NCBI GenBank assembly: GCA_943788115.1
Contig: CALSPA010000013.1
Span: 42,728-106,727 of the forward strand
DNA: 64,000 nucleotides
Origin: an uncultured Flavobacteriales bacterium
Lineage (GTDB): Bacteria > Bacteroidota > Bacteroidia > Flavobacteriales_D > Parvicellaceae
Direction: 5' to 3'
Shown: positions 19,475-30,079 of the stretch, in pieces
Position numbering within the stretch: the stretch's first letter is position 1
How the letters are laid out: every line of letters starts with the position of its first letter
Position numbers and translations under genes: made by a program
The notes under the pieces: model-generated
What the model saw: the letters and a program-made list of their open reading frames with translations, nothing else
Database searches by the model: none
What the model was told of the DNA's origin: nothing

Positions 19475-19927
19475 ATGGCCAGATCACAAGAAACATTTAA
19501 TAAGAAAGATAAAGAAAAAAAACGCCTTAAAAAAAGACAGGATAAGCAGCTTAAAAAAGAAGAAAGAAGAGCTAATTCTAATAAAGGTGCTGGTTTAGAA
19601 AGCATGCTTGCTTATGTAGATGAGAACGGTCATTTAACTGATACTCCACCAGATGTTACTAAGAAGAAAAAAGAAATAAAAGCTGAAAATATTGAGCTTG
19701 GAGTTCCTAAAAAAGAAGTAATTGAAGATGATGTAATTAGAAAAGGTAAAGTTGCCTTTTTTGATACATCTAAAGGTTATGGTTTTATTAGAGATTTAGC
19801 TAATGAAGAAAAGTATTTTGTTCACATTAGTGGTACTCTAGATGAAATTGGAGAGAATGATTCAGTTACATTTGAACTTGAAAAAGGCATGAAAGGTTTA
19901 AACGCAGTTCGTGTTAAGAAAACCTAA
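19475..19927 (+). CDS. Cold-shock domain protein with basic N-terminal extension
   Basis: GKVAFFDTSKGYGFIRDLANEEKYFVHISG; N-terminal KKDKEKKRLKKRQDKQLKKEERR. Confidence 0.92.
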   Translation: MARSQETFNKKDKEKKRLKKRQDKQLKKEERRANSNKGAGLESMLAYVDENGHLTDTPPDVTKKKKEIKAENIELGVPKKEVIEDDVIRKGKVAFFDTSKGYGFIRDLANEEKYFVHISGTLDEIGENDSVTFELEKGMKGLNAVRVKKT

Positions 19928-21112
19928 TTAATCTACGAAAGTATAAGCCTCTCCAGTCTTTCCAGCTCTTCCTGTTCTCCCAATTCTATGTATGTATGAA
20001 TCAAAAGATTCAGGAACCTGATAATTTATTACATGAGTAATGTCAGAAATGTCTATTCCTCTAGCTGCAACATCAGTTGCGACTAAAACTTTTACTTCTC
20101 CTTTTTTAAATCTATCAAGAGCTTTTTGTCTAGCGTTTTGACTTTTGTTTCCCTGAATTTGATCGGATTTTATTCCTGCTTTATTGAGTTTTGCACACAA
20201 TCTATTTACACGATGTTTAGTTTCTTCAAAAACTAGAATTTTTTTGAAGTTTGTTCGGTTTAACATTTCAAGAAGAATTCCGAATTTATCATCTTCAGAA
20301 GATATTTTTATTATGTCTTGATTTATATTGTCTCCAGTGCTTGTTCCATTGCTAATTTTCACTGTAACTGGCCTAGTTAATATCTCTTTTATTAATTTAT
20401 TCTGTTTGTCATTTAGAGTGGCAGAAAATAATAGGGTATGCTTTCTATTTTGCATTCCGTAAAGAATCTTTTTCACATCATGAACAAAACCCATGTCTAA
20501 CATACGATCAAATTCATCAAGGATTAAGGTGTTTAATTTCCTTAAATCCAATGCTTTTCTGTTAACTAAATCAAGTATCCTTCCAGGTGTTCCAATTACA
20601 AGGTGGCTATCTCTTCTTAAGATTTGTAAGTCTTTATTTATGTTTGTTCCTCCAATAAAACAAGCAGAAAATAATTTTAAACCCTTAGTCATGCTTTTAA
20701 ACTCTTGCTGAACTTGTATTGCTAATTCTCTAGTTGGAACTACAACTAAAGCGAAGGGGTTTGAATTATTCTCAATTAGTTGATTTATTATAGGAATAAG
20801 AAAGGCACCAGTTTTACCTGTTCCAGTTTGTGCAATTCCTAGTACGTCTTTTTTATCTAAAAGAGCTTCAAGTGTTCGGTCTTGAATTTCGGTTGGCTTT
20901 ACATAACCTTTTATAGCTAATGCATCTTTAAGCTGTTGATGTATAGGCATAGAATTGTAATCTCTATCAGAAACGTAATCTTTAAGCTCACTTATAACTG
21001 CTTTTTTTATAAGAAGTTGAGGGTCTAATGTTGATTTTTTTCTTCTATTTCTATTACCAGAATGGTTTTTTCTATTGTTTTTTGATGAATACTTCTTGTA
21101 TACTGGTTTCAT
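19928..21112 (-). CDS. DEAD-box RNA helicase
   Basis: AQTGTGKTGAF, PTRELAIQ, DEFDRMLDMGF, FSATL, ATDVAARGIDI, HRIGRTGRAGK. Confidence 0.96.
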   Translation of the reverse strand: MKPVYKKYSSKNNRKNHSGNRNRRKKSTLDPQLLIKKAVISELKDYVSDRDYNSMPIHQQLKDALAIKGYVKPTEIQDRTLEALLDKKDVLGIAQTGTGKTGAFLIPIINQLIENNSNPFALVVVPTRELAIQVQQEFKSMTKGLKLFSACFIGGTNINKDLQILRRDSHLVIGTPGRILDLVNRKALDLRKLNTLILDEFDRMLDMGFVHDVKKILYGMQNRKHTLLFSATLNDKQNKLIKEILTRPVTVKISNGTSTGDNINQDIIKISSEDDKFGILLEMLNRTNFKKILVFEETKHRVNRLCAKLNKAGIKSDQIQGNKSQNARQKALDRFKKGEVKVLVATDVAARGIDISDITHVINYQVPESFDSYIHRIGRTGRAGKTGEAYTFVD

Positions 21113-21133
21113 ATTTATTATTAAGGTTAGTTG

Positions 21134-23149
21134 TCAATTACTGTGGCTGACTATTTTAATAACTTCTTTAATAGATGTTAACCCAGACAAACATGTATTT
21201 TCTCTACAAATATAAACATAGGTTTCACCTTTTTTAAATTTGTTTTTTATTATAGGTAAATCAGATTCTTTTTCCGAGCCTGAAAGAATAACATTTGGAA
21301 GGTAATAATCGTTGATTTTATTTTTTAAAGCTATTGCATTTTCACCAACTATTATCAACTGATAGGGCTCTTTAATTAGCCAATTAATTAAAATCCCCCA
21401 ATTTGCATAATGAGCACCATTTTCCTTGAAAAAAGGGTGTACATATTCGCTCATTATTTTAGCTCTTTCTATGTGTTTTTGATTTTGGCTGTGAAGACCT
21501 AAAACATATAAGTTAATTGCCATTTGAGAATTAGAACTGGGCATTACATTATCTGTAATTTCCATTTTTCTAGTGATTAAAGATTCTTCTTTTATAGCAG
21601 TGTAATAAAAAAGATGTTTTTTTTCATCTGAAAAATTCTTAATGGTGTAATCCAATAATAAAAGAGCTTTTGTTAACCAAATTTCATTAAATGTTGCTGT
21701 ATATAGTGAAATAAAAGCCTTAATTGTATTTGCATAATCGTCTAAAAAACCATCTAGATTACTTTTTTTTGCATTTAATGAACGAATAACACTACCATCA
21801 CTTTTAATGATTGAATTTTTAAAATACTCCCCCATGTTAATAGCTAAGTTAAAAGCTAATTCATTTTTTGTTGCTTTATAGCTATCTAGAAGGCCTACTA
21901 TTAGTAATGCATTCCATGAAGTAATAATTTTGTTGTCTAAGTTTGGTTTAGTTCTACTATTTCTTAATGCTAGTAGCTTGCTTTTAGATTTAATTATCTG
22001 TTGATTAGCTTGACTTTCTTCAAGGTTATGTTTTATAACTAATTCATTTTTTGGTTTTGTAATATGTAATATATTTTCTCCATTCTCCCAATTTCCTTCT
22101 TTACTAATATTGTATAATTCTAAAATGAAATCATTGTTAATGGTTTTAGAAAATTCATTGTGTTTCCAAACATAATATTTCCCTTCAACACCTTCAGAGT
22201 CAGCATCTAATGCGCAATAGAAAAGTCCATTTTCATCTTGCATTTCAGAGGTTAAAAAATTAATTGTTTCATGAATGACTGTTGTGTAATTGTAGTTGCC
22301 ACTTAAAATAAATGCATTTGAATATGTGCTCAATAGCTGTGCATTGTCATATAACATTTTTTCAAAATGAGGAACTATCCATTTTTTGTCAACAGTGTAT
22401 CTTGAGAACCCTCCTTGAATCTGATCATAAATACCTCCATGCATCATTTTTTCTAATTGAATAGAAAGTGCTGAAAATATCTTTTTATCATTTGATAAAT
22501 GATAATAGGAGAGCAGGTAATCGATGGATGCCGGCATGGGGAATTTTTGTTGACCCTTTAGTCCACCATACAAAGGATCCAATTTATCTTTCCATATTTC
22601 AATTGAATCTTGTATATAGTTGTTGTTAAATAGAGCTGTTTGTTTTTTAATACTGATAAATTCATTTTTGGAAAGTGCATTTGTCAGCTTTTTAGCTTGA
22701 GATGATATTTTTTCTTTATCATTTTTATAAAGATCTGCTATTTGATTAAGCACATAATCCCATTGTTTTTTATTGAAATATGTTCCTCCATAAAATGGTC
22801 TTCCATCAGGTGTAGCGAAACAATTTAAAGGCCATCCACCTTGACCAGAAATTAACTGAACAGCCTCCATATATATTAAATCAATATCTGGTCTTTCTTC
22901 TTTGTCAACTTTAATACATATAAAGTTATCATTCATTAAGCTAGCAATTTCTGGGTCTTCAAAGCTTTCGCTCTCCATAACATGGCACCAATGACATGCT
23001 GAATAACCAATGCTAATAATCAGCATTTTGTTTTGTTTTTTAGCTAACTCTAAAGCTTCTTTATTCCATGGATACCAATTTACAGGGTTGTAAGCGTGTT
23101 GAAGTAAATAGGGGCTAGTTTCATAAATTAATTGATTTTTAAATTTCAC
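21134..23149 (-). CDS. DUF255 thioredoxin-domain protein (YyaL/SSP411-like)
   Basis: [60 protein letters not shown]. Confidence 0.95.
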   Translation of the reverse strand: MKFKNQLIYETSPYLLQHAYNPVNWYPWNKEALELAKKQNKMLIISIGYSACHWCHVMESESFEDPEIASLMNDNFICIKVDKEERPDIDLIYMEAVQLISGQGGWPLNCFATPDGRPFYGGTYFNKKQWDYVLNQIADLYKNDKEKISSQAKKLTNALSKNEFISIKKQTALFNNNYIQDSIEIWKDKLDPLYGGLKGQQKFPMPASIDYLLSYYHLSNDKKIFSALSIQLEKMMHGGIYDQIQGGFSRYTVDKKWIVPHFEKMLYDNAQLLSTYSNAFILSGNYNYTTVIHETINFLTSEMQDENGLFYCALDADSEGVEGKYYVWKHNEFSKTINNDFILELYNISKEGNWENGENILHITKPKNELVIKHNLEESQANQQIIKSKSKLLALRNSRTKPNLDNKIITSWNALLIVGLLDSYKATKNELAFNLAINMGEYFKNSIIKSDGSVIRSLNAKKSNLDGFLDDYANTIKAFISLYTATFNEIWLTKALLLLDYTIKNFSDEKKHLFYYTAIKEESLITRKMEITDNVMPSSNSQMAINLYVLGLHSQNQKHIERAKIMSEYVHPFFKENGAHYANWGILINWLIKEPYQLIIVGENAIALKNKINDYYLPNVILSGSEKESDLPIIKNKFKKGETYVYICRENTCLSGLTSIKEVIKIVSHSN

Positions 23150-23290
23150 GAAAATTAAGTTTTATATAAAGATATGTCTTATTAATAATGAATGTTATTC
23201 TGCCTTGTTTTATATTTATTTAATAAAATAATTTCGATGAATTATTAATTATTGTCGATATTATTATATTTGCAGTCAATAATTTAATTT

Positions 23291-23650
23291 TTGTTTAAAT
23301 TTTTAATAGACATATCGAAAAGTTTTAAATTCTTTATAATCTTAAAGAAACTAATTTTATGTTCTATATTTTTATTATTTCTTTCAAATTTTTTATTTCC
23401 AGAATTAATCAAATCTTTTTCTAATAATATTTATTTGACAGAACATATTATTGATATGGATATAGAGGGTGAACTTGAAACTGAAGGTGAATCAGAAGAA
23501 CTTGAGGAACTTGAATCTGATGAACTATTTCAAGATGAAATTAATCAACCAATTAACTTCTCTTCTAATCATAATATTAATCTATTCACTCAAATCATTC
23601 CTTCTACATCTATTAAGGATATTTGCACTCCTCCTCCTAAAAGAGTGTAA
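23291..23650 (+). CDS. Hypothetical small acidic membrane-anchored/exported protein (TTG start)
   Basis: 119 aa: hydrophobic N-terminus, acidic tract DIEGELETEGESEELEELESDELFQDE, C-terminal PPPKRV; upstream of the SulP gene. Confidence 0.55.
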   Translation: MFKFLIDISKSFKFFIILKKLILCSIFLLFLSNFLFPELIKSFSNNIYLTEHIIDMDIEGELETEGESEELEELESDELFQDEINQPINFSSNHNINLFTQIIPSTSIKDICTPPPKRV

Positions 23651-23758
23651 ATTTTTAATGGTCTATTCTTAGTCCTCTTTGTTTAGAACAAAGTATTAAC
23701 ATCAAAGTCTTTTAATTATAATTATTTGTTTGCATTCAAACAACAATTTTATTTTATC

Positions 23759-25396
23759 ATGTTTAATAAAAAAAATAAAAATTTTAGTTTCTCATATTTT
23801 AAAAATGACTTCCCAGCATCTATTGTTGTTTGGTTAGTTGCTCTCCCATTATGTATTGGGATAGCCCAAGGCTCAGGAGTAAATGCTTTTTCTGGAATTA
23901 TTGCAGGAATTATTGGTGGTATTATAGTTACTCTTTTTAGTAGTTCTAAATTTGGTGTTAGTGGTCCTGCTGCTGGTTTAATTACCATAGTTGTAGCAGG
24001 AATAGGAACCTTAGATGGAGACAATCCTGCATCTATATTTTTTCTGGCCGTATTTCTTTCAGGAGTTATTCAATTCCTACTAGGGGTATTTAGATTAGGA
24101 GTTATTGGATACTTTGTCCCCACATCTGTAATTAATGGAATGTTGGCGTCAATTGGTCTAATTCTTATGCTTAAACAAATTCCATCAATTATTGGTGGTT
24201 TTAAAGGTTCTAAATTGAGTGAAACGGCATATAAAACTTTTATGTCTTCTAATGGCATTGAAAGTAAAACAGATTTACATTTACTAACTAAACTTTGGAT
24301 TGATACTAAATCAGCTTTAATGGATCCTAGCTATGGATCACTTATTATTTTTATTGCTTGTGTTGCAATAATGCTGTTGTGGGAGCTTAAATTTTTCAAG
24401 TCTAAAAAAATATTTCAGTACTTACCAGGATCTTTAGTTGCAGTTATTCTGGGGGGTGTTTTAGCCTATTTATTTTCATTAATCGGAGCTGATTCTGGTT
24501 CGTCATTAGCTATTTTGACAGAACAAAAAGTAGGCCTTCCATTAGAAGTTAAGTCTTGGGATTTCAAAAATTTGATTCGACTCCCAGATTTCTCGAACCT
24601 TGCTAACCCTCAGGTTTGGCTAGTAGCATTGACAATAGCAATTGTTGGAAGTATAGAAACACTTTTAAGTGTTGAAGCTACTGATAAGCTTGATCCAGAT
24701 AAAAATATATCTCCAACTAATAAAGAACTAAAAGCACAAGGTATTGGTAATGCAATTTCTGGATTGATTGGAGGTCTTCCCATAACTATGGTTATTGTTA
24801 GAAGCTCAGCAAATATCAATGCAAAAGCAAAAACACAGCTATCTGCTGTTTATCATGGTATTTTACTGCTTATTTCTGTTTTTGCTTTTCCTCATCTTTT
24901 AGAAATGATTCCAACAGCTTCTCTTGCAGCAATATTATGTATTCTAGGATTTAAATTATTGAAGCTAAATTCACTTATTAAAATGTTTAAAACAGATCCT
25001 CAAAGTAGTATTGTTATTTTGGTAACAATTGCTTCAGTTTTGGCAACAGACTTACTTAAAGGAGTTGGAATAGGATTTGCTTTAGCCATGTTCTTTATTC
25101 TTCGAAAAAATTATGAGCTTGCTTTAATCTCTCATACTGATGAAAAAGAAAAGGTGACAGTTATTTCTTTTGCTCAAATTGTTTCTTTTTTGAATAAGGG
25201 AGCATTAATGCAAACCTTACAAAAAATACCAAGCGGTTCTAAGGTGAAAATGAGTGCAGTAAAATGCCATACTATGAGTAAAGAAATTCAGGAAGTTATT
25301 GTAGACTTTAGAGATATTACAAGTAAAAAAAATAACATTGAATTAGAATTAATTGGTTTTGAAAAGTTTGACTTTATTTCTTCTAAGAAGACATAA
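23759..25396 (+). CDS. SulP family inorganic anion transporter
   Basis: FPASIVVWLVALPLCIGIAQGSGVNAFSGIIAGIIGGIIVTLFSSSKFGVSGPAAGL; ATG at 23759 preferred over the ORF-track start. Confidence 0.93.
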   Translation: MFNKKNKNFSFSYFKNDFPASIVVWLVALPLCIGIAQGSGVNAFSGIIAGIIGGIIVTLFSSSKFGVSGPAAGLITIVVAGIGTLDGDNPASIFFLAVFLSGVIQFLLGVFRLGVIGYFVPTSVINGMLASIGLILMLKQIPSIIGGFKGSKLSETAYKTFMSSNGIESKTDLHLLTKLWIDTKSALMDPSYGSLIIFIACVAIMLLWELKFFKSKKIFQYLPGSLVAVILGGVLAYLFSLIGADSGSSLAILTEQKVGLPLEVKSWDFKNLIRLPDFSNLANPQVWLVALTIAIVGSIETLLSVEATDKLDPDKNISPTNKELKAQGIGNAISGLIGGLPITMVIVRSSANINAKAKTQLSAVYHGILLLISVFAFPHLLEMIPTASLAAILCILGFKLLKLNSLIKMFKTDPQSSIVILVTIASVLATDLLKGVGIGFALAMFFILRKNYELALISHTDEKEKVTVISFAQIVSFLNKGALMQTLQKIPSGSKVKMSAVKCHTMSKEIQEVIVDFRDITSKKNNIELELIGFEKFDFISSKKT

Positions 25397-25445
25397 AATG
25401 AAAAGTTATAATTTTTTTAAACTTTAGAGTTTTAAATCAAAAAAG

Positions 25446-26104
25446 TTAATAATTGTTTTTCATTTCCATCAAGGCTTCTAATGCTGCGCTTGTTTGATCC
25501 TCTTTTATTACAATAGAGAGTTCATTTGTTGTTGAGATTACTTCAACTATATTAATTCCTCTCCAAGCGATTTGTCCAAGTAACGAGTAATATAAGCCAT
25601 ATGTTTCTGTGTTTTGAACAGGTAATTGAATTGTGATACTAGAAAGATTTTCTTTTTTTGACTCATATTTTATTCCTTTTAATTTTTTCTCAAAAAATAA
25701 TTGAAGATTTTCACTTATGACAATAGTGGTTTCATTGATTCCTTTGGAGAGTGTATGAAATCCATCTGATTTGGCAAGTACACCCAAGTTTAATTTTGAA
25801 GATATTTTTTCAAATTCAATAGTGTTTTTAAAGCAATAGTCAATTAGTCCAGATTTTATTGTTAAGTCACCTATTTTTTTATTTCCTTTTTTATTCTTCT
25901 CGATTTATTAATCTCTTTTATTTCTATTCTTTTAATTGCCATAATAATAGCATTTGTATTTATTTTTCTTCCAATTTTCATTGAGAGTTCAGGTTCTATT
26001 TTTCTTGCAAGTGCAGAGATATTTATCATACCATTTTTTATATTTTCTAACATAAATGGTTGGTTTTTTAATCTTTTTTCAATGTGGCTTTTTATAGTAA
26101 TCAT
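25446..26104 (-). pseudogene. ACT-like domain regulatory protein split by a frameshift at a T7/A7 run
   Basis: ORFs 25871-26104 and 25446-25787 join across AAAAAAA (25874-25880) to give ...KKEIKKIGDLTIKSGLIDYCFKNTIEFEKISSKLNLGVLAKSDGFHTLSKGINETTIVIS... Confidence 0.65.
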
Positions 26105-26199
26105 GTTAAAATTTTAACAATTAGTTAATTTTTTGACAAATATATCGTATTTATTTATTCGTTTGTTTACTTAATATATGTTCGCTAAAAAATAAATAA

Positions 26200-27357
26200 A
26201 TGAGAACTCCATACTATTTGTACGATTTGAAATTATTAGATAAAACCTTACAACAACTTGTATTTGAATCTAACAACTATAAAATACATTATGCCATTAA
26301 AGCAAATACTGACATCAGAATAAATAAAATAATTGCTAGTTATGGTTTAGGTGCAGATTGTGTAAGTGGCAATGAAATAAAACATGCTCTGAAATGTGGA
26401 TTTAAAGCTGAAAGTATTGTTTTTGCTGGTGTAGGTAAAACAGATCAAGAGATTGAAATTGGCTTAAATAATGATATCTCATGTTTTAACGTGGAGTCTA
26501 TTCAAGAAATTGAAGTAATAAATTCAATCGCCAAAAAAATGAATAAATTGGCTAGAATAGCTATAAGAGTCAATCCTAATGTTGATGTAGATACACACCA
26601 ATACATAAAAACAGGAGTTAATGAAAATAAATTTGGTATTTCAATTGAAAATCTAATTGATGCAGTAAGTCAAATTGATCTTTGTAGATGTGTTGAGTTA
26701 GTTGGTCTTCATTTCCACATAGGAAGCCAAATAACTAATTTTAGAAATTTTGAATTTCTTGCTAAAAAAGTGAACTATATACTTGATTATTTATATAATG
26801 AAGGTGTTGATATTGAACATGTAAATTTAGGAGGTGGATTAGGAATAGATTATGAAAATCCACAACAAAATTCTTTTCCAGATTTCCACAATTATTTTAA
26901 TGTTTTTAGAGATAATTTAAAAATTTCTAGTCATCAAAAGGTTCATTTTGAATTAGGAAGGTCAATTGTTGGTCAATGTGGAGATTTAGTAACAACAGTT
27001 TTATATGTAAAGGAAGGAGCATCTAAAAAATTTGCTATTGTTGATGCAGGTATGACAGAATTATTAAGACCTGCTCTATATGGAGCTAAACATTCAATTG
27101 AGAAGTGCTTACCAATAAATTTAAAAAAGGAGAAATATGATATTGTTGGTCCTATTTGTGAATCAAGTGATTCGTTTAGAAAAGGTTATATAATTGAAAG
27201 ATTAAGCAGGGGAGATCAACTTAGAATTAAATCTGTTGGTGCTTATGGTCAAGTAATGGTAAGCAGTTATAATTTAAGAGATAACCCTAAGGTGTTTTAT
27301 CAAAATGAAGGAGTTTCAAATGATTATCCCTTAAAGCAAACTATTGTTATGAACTAA
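26200..27357 (+). CDS. lysA: Diaminopimelate decarboxylase
   Basis: YDLKLLDKTLQQLVFESNNYKIHYAIKANTD; GLHFHIGSQI; HVNLGGGLGIDY; CESSDSF. Confidence 0.92.
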   Translation: MRTPYYLYDLKLLDKTLQQLVFESNNYKIHYAIKANTDIRINKIIASYGLGADCVSGNEIKHALKCGFKAESIVFAGVGKTDQEIEIGLNNDISCFNVESIQEIEVINSIAKKMNKLARIAIRVNPNVDVDTHQYIKTGVNENKFGISIENLIDAVSQIDLCRCVELVGLHFHIGSQITNFRNFEFLAKKVNYILDYLYNEGVDIEHVNLGGGLGIDYENPQQNSFPDFHNYFNVFRDNLKISSHQKVHFELGRSIVGQCGDLVTTVLYVKEGASKKFAIVDAGMTELLRPALYGAKHSIEKCLPINLKKEKYDIVGPICESSDSFRKGYIIERLSRGDQLRIKSVGAYGQVMVSSYNLRDNPKVFYQNEGVSNDYPLKQTIVMN

Positions 27358-27386
27358 AAAAAGCCCGTTAATACGGGCTTTTTAAA
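27356..27386. terminator. Bidirectional intrinsic terminator between convergent genes
   Basis: aaaaaAAGCCCGTtaatACGGGCTTtttt. Confidence 0.9.
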
Positions 27387-27403
27387 AGAGAATAATTATA
27401 GAA

Positions 27404-29548
27404 TTATTTAATTACAACAAACTTCATGGTTTTTTTATCACTTCCATTAGAAAGGGAAATACTATAACTTCCATTTGAGTAATCAGTAAGGTCAATTACA
27501 AAATTGTTAGTATTATATGAAGAAAGATTATTAGCTTCAATAAGTTTTCCGTTTAAGTTGTAAATTTCATAGGTAGTCCAATTTTTTGAAGAAGTAATGT
27601 TTAATTTGTTACTAGCCGGATTTGGATAATGTTTAGTGATGTCGTTTAATGTCATTTCGTCAGAAGAAATTATTCCATAAAACCAATCATGAGAGGTTTT
27701 AATGATGTCAAACATTGCAGTTTGGTCATCAACCATTTCTAATGAGATACCAAGATATACCACTTTATAAGTTGAGTTCTCAAATCTTGTAGCACCAACT
27801 TTACTTGGATCTCCGTTATAATTAAATATTGCTTGAGCACCATTAATTGGATTTAATTGATCTGGATACATATATCCACCATAAGGATCTGTTATTGCAG
27901 ATGATGAATTTGACCCAAAAACATTGTCTGATGTTACCGTTGAGAATTGAGAATTAGCAGTACTTCCATCATCAACATATGAAGTGTTTAAATAAGTTGT
28001 GTAAAAGTTTTGTGTTGTAGGAGTTCCATAACCGCTACCAGATTCGATATCCCATCCAATATCTTGACCAGCTACAAATAAATTACCTCCGTTGTCTAGA
28101 AAAGTAGCTAAAGAATTAGCATCTTCATCAGCTAGAGAAGGGAAGGTCCAACCAATATTTAAGTAAACGTTATTCACACTGTTTAGAGCTAAGTTGTCTG
28201 AGAAAATATTAAACGTGTTGGCACTTGTAATATCATAAGTTGTGTTGTTTGAATAACCTAAACCATCACGATAATTAACTTGATAATCAGAAGCACCATT
28301 ACCATTGCCAGCACCATTATTCCCAGAACCATTAACAATTAAATCTGTTACTCCGCTTATTACATAAACTTTTTGAGTTTGAACTGCTATTGGATTTGAT
28401 GTTAAATACATCGTTAATGTGTATGAAGAAACAGCTGCCGTAGTACCGGGGAAAACTTCAATTCCTAAAGCTGTAGTTGAACCACTTGTTAAACTAATTG
28501 TTTGATTAGTTGAATATGGACTACCATTCACAGAGTAAGATGAACTCCAATCTCCAGGCTGGTCACTCGTTAATTCAAAATTATAATCATTACTACCTGC
28601 AATTAATGGGTCAATTGTAAAAGAGAAGTTTGTAGGAGAACCAACAGCTCCTTCTAAACCTTGACCAACAAGGCCATTGAAATCTCCAATAAAAGGTGCG
28701 TTATTACCATCATTACTTCCGCCATCTGCTGAAATTGAAACACCTGTATATATTTCTTGAGTAGTTTCAGTCACAAAAACAACAATGTGGCAATTAGAAA
28801 CATCAATAGGTAAACCGTTAACATCTGCTGGAACTGTATATACATATTGATTTTGGTATAAACTTCCTTGGGTTGTTGTTGATATAACATCACCCCATTG
28901 TCCAGTAATAAAATCTCTTAACATGTGGCTATGAACATAATCAGATCCTACATAATTAGTTGGATTGTAATTTGTTCCTCCTGTTTGAGGCCCTAATAAT
29001 GAATCTTGTATTAATGCTACATTCAAGTAGTTAGTGGCTGCTGAACTATTGGATGTGTAAAAAGCTTCAACATCAATGGTAAGTTCATTTGTTGCAGCGT
29101 TAAATGTTGATGTTGCTCCAACATTAACAGGTGAAACTTCTTGCATTATTTCATCTGCCATTGTTGTCCATGATGTACGACCACTCGCTGTTCCTCCTGC
29201 TGTCATAGCAGTGGCAAACGCATGTCTGTTAACCGATCCTGCTGGATAGCCAGTTAATCCGGTTTGACCAGCGATTGCAGACCCCCATGATGTTTGAAAA
29301 TCTGGCTCACCTGCAGATGGTGTAGCGTAACCACCAGTGTGTATATTTATTAGAACTACTCTGTTAGGGTTGTTGTTGTATAGCGTAGATCCAATTAGGT
29401 GTCCATCTGGACAATAAGTACAATGAATACCTGTAAACTCTTCTAAAATAGCAGATTTGTATTGAGGACTTGTTGTAACTATACTTTGTCCAATTAATGA
29501 ACCAACAGAAATAGTTATTATTGATAGAATTGATAATATTTTTCTCAT
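27404..29548 (-). CDS. Omp28-related/thioredoxin-like exported protein with T9SS sorting domain
   Basis: YKSAILEEFTGIHCTYCPDGHLIGSTLYNNNPNRVVLINIHTGGY; C-terminal HYPNPASNKLNITS...NGSYSISLSNGSDKKTMKFVVIK. Confidence 0.88.
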   Translation of the reverse strand: MRKILSILSIITISVGSLIGQSIVTTSPQYKSAILEEFTGIHCTYCPDGHLIGSTLYNNNPNRVVLINIHTGGYATPSAGEPDFQTSWGSAIAGQTGLTGYPAGSVNRHAFATAMTAGGTASGRTSWTTMADEIMQEVSPVNVGATSTFNAATNELTIDVEAFYTSNSSAATNYLNVALIQDSLLGPQTGGTNYNPTNYVGSDYVHSHMLRDFITGQWGDVISTTTQGSLYQNQYVYTVPADVNGLPIDVSNCHIVVFVTETTQEIYTGVSISADGGSNDGNNAPFIGDFNGLVGQGLEGAVGSPTNFSFTIDPLIAGSNDYNFELTSDQPGDWSSSYSVNGSPYSTNQTISLTSGSTTALGIEVFPGTTAAVSSYTLTMYLTSNPIAVQTQKVYVISGVTDLIVNGSGNNGAGNGNGASDYQVNYRDGLGYSNNTTYDITSANTFNIFSDNLALNSVNNVYLNIGWTFPSLADEDANSLATFLDNGGNLFVAGQDIGWDIESGSGYGTPTTQNFYTTYLNTSYVDDGSTANSQFSTVTSDNVFGSNSSSAITDPYGGYMYPDQLNPINGAQAIFNYNGDPSKVGATRFENSTYKVVYLGISLEMVDDQTAMFDIIKTSHDWFYGIISSDEMTLNDITKHYPNPASNKLNITSSKNWTTYEIYNLNGKLIEANNLSSYNTNNFVIDLTDYSNGSYSISLSNGSDKKTMKFVVIK

Positions 29549-29674
29549 GTTTTTTAAATTAATTTTATTAAAAATACACCAATTTAATTTATTGATGTAT
29601 TAAATAATTATGAATAATTGGAAACCTAACATGTCTAATGTTAAGTGAAAAGCAAGCTTTGGGTTATTAAAATG

Positions 29675-30079
29675 TTAATTTTTTAAAACTCTGTCTTTAC
29701 CAACAAATTCAGGAGACTGAATAGAGATAACTCTTAAAGGAATTGTTGAAGTAACTTCAATACCGTGCCATGTATTTTTTGGAACTATAATTAAGTCACC
29801 AGGTTCAACATGATAGGTAGTTGCTCCTAAATGAAAACGACCTTCTCCTTGAGTTATATAAATGTTTTCTACATGATTTTCATGTTTGTGAATTTTAACT
29901 TTTCTTTTCACCCAAATTGCAAAAGTTGTTGAATTCACATTAGATGATATTTGATGAACATGAATGTTTTCAAAAGCAGAATCTGGCCTTACTTTGTTAA
30001 ATTCACCTACAAATTCTTGAGTGTAAATTAGTGAAAAAAATAAATTGAATAATATGAATAATGTTATTTTCATAAACAT
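29675..30079 (-). CDS. Cupin domain protein, exported
   Basis: HKHENHVENIYITQGEGRFHLGATTYHVEPGDLIIVPKNTWHGIEV. Confidence 0.85.
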   Translation of the reverse strand: MFMKITLFILFNLFFSLIYTQEFVGEFNKVRPDSAFENIHVHQISSNVNSTTFAIWVKRKVKIHKHENHVENIYITQGEGRFHLGATTYHVEPGDLIIVPKNTWHGIEVTSTIPLRVISIQSPEFVGKDRVLKN

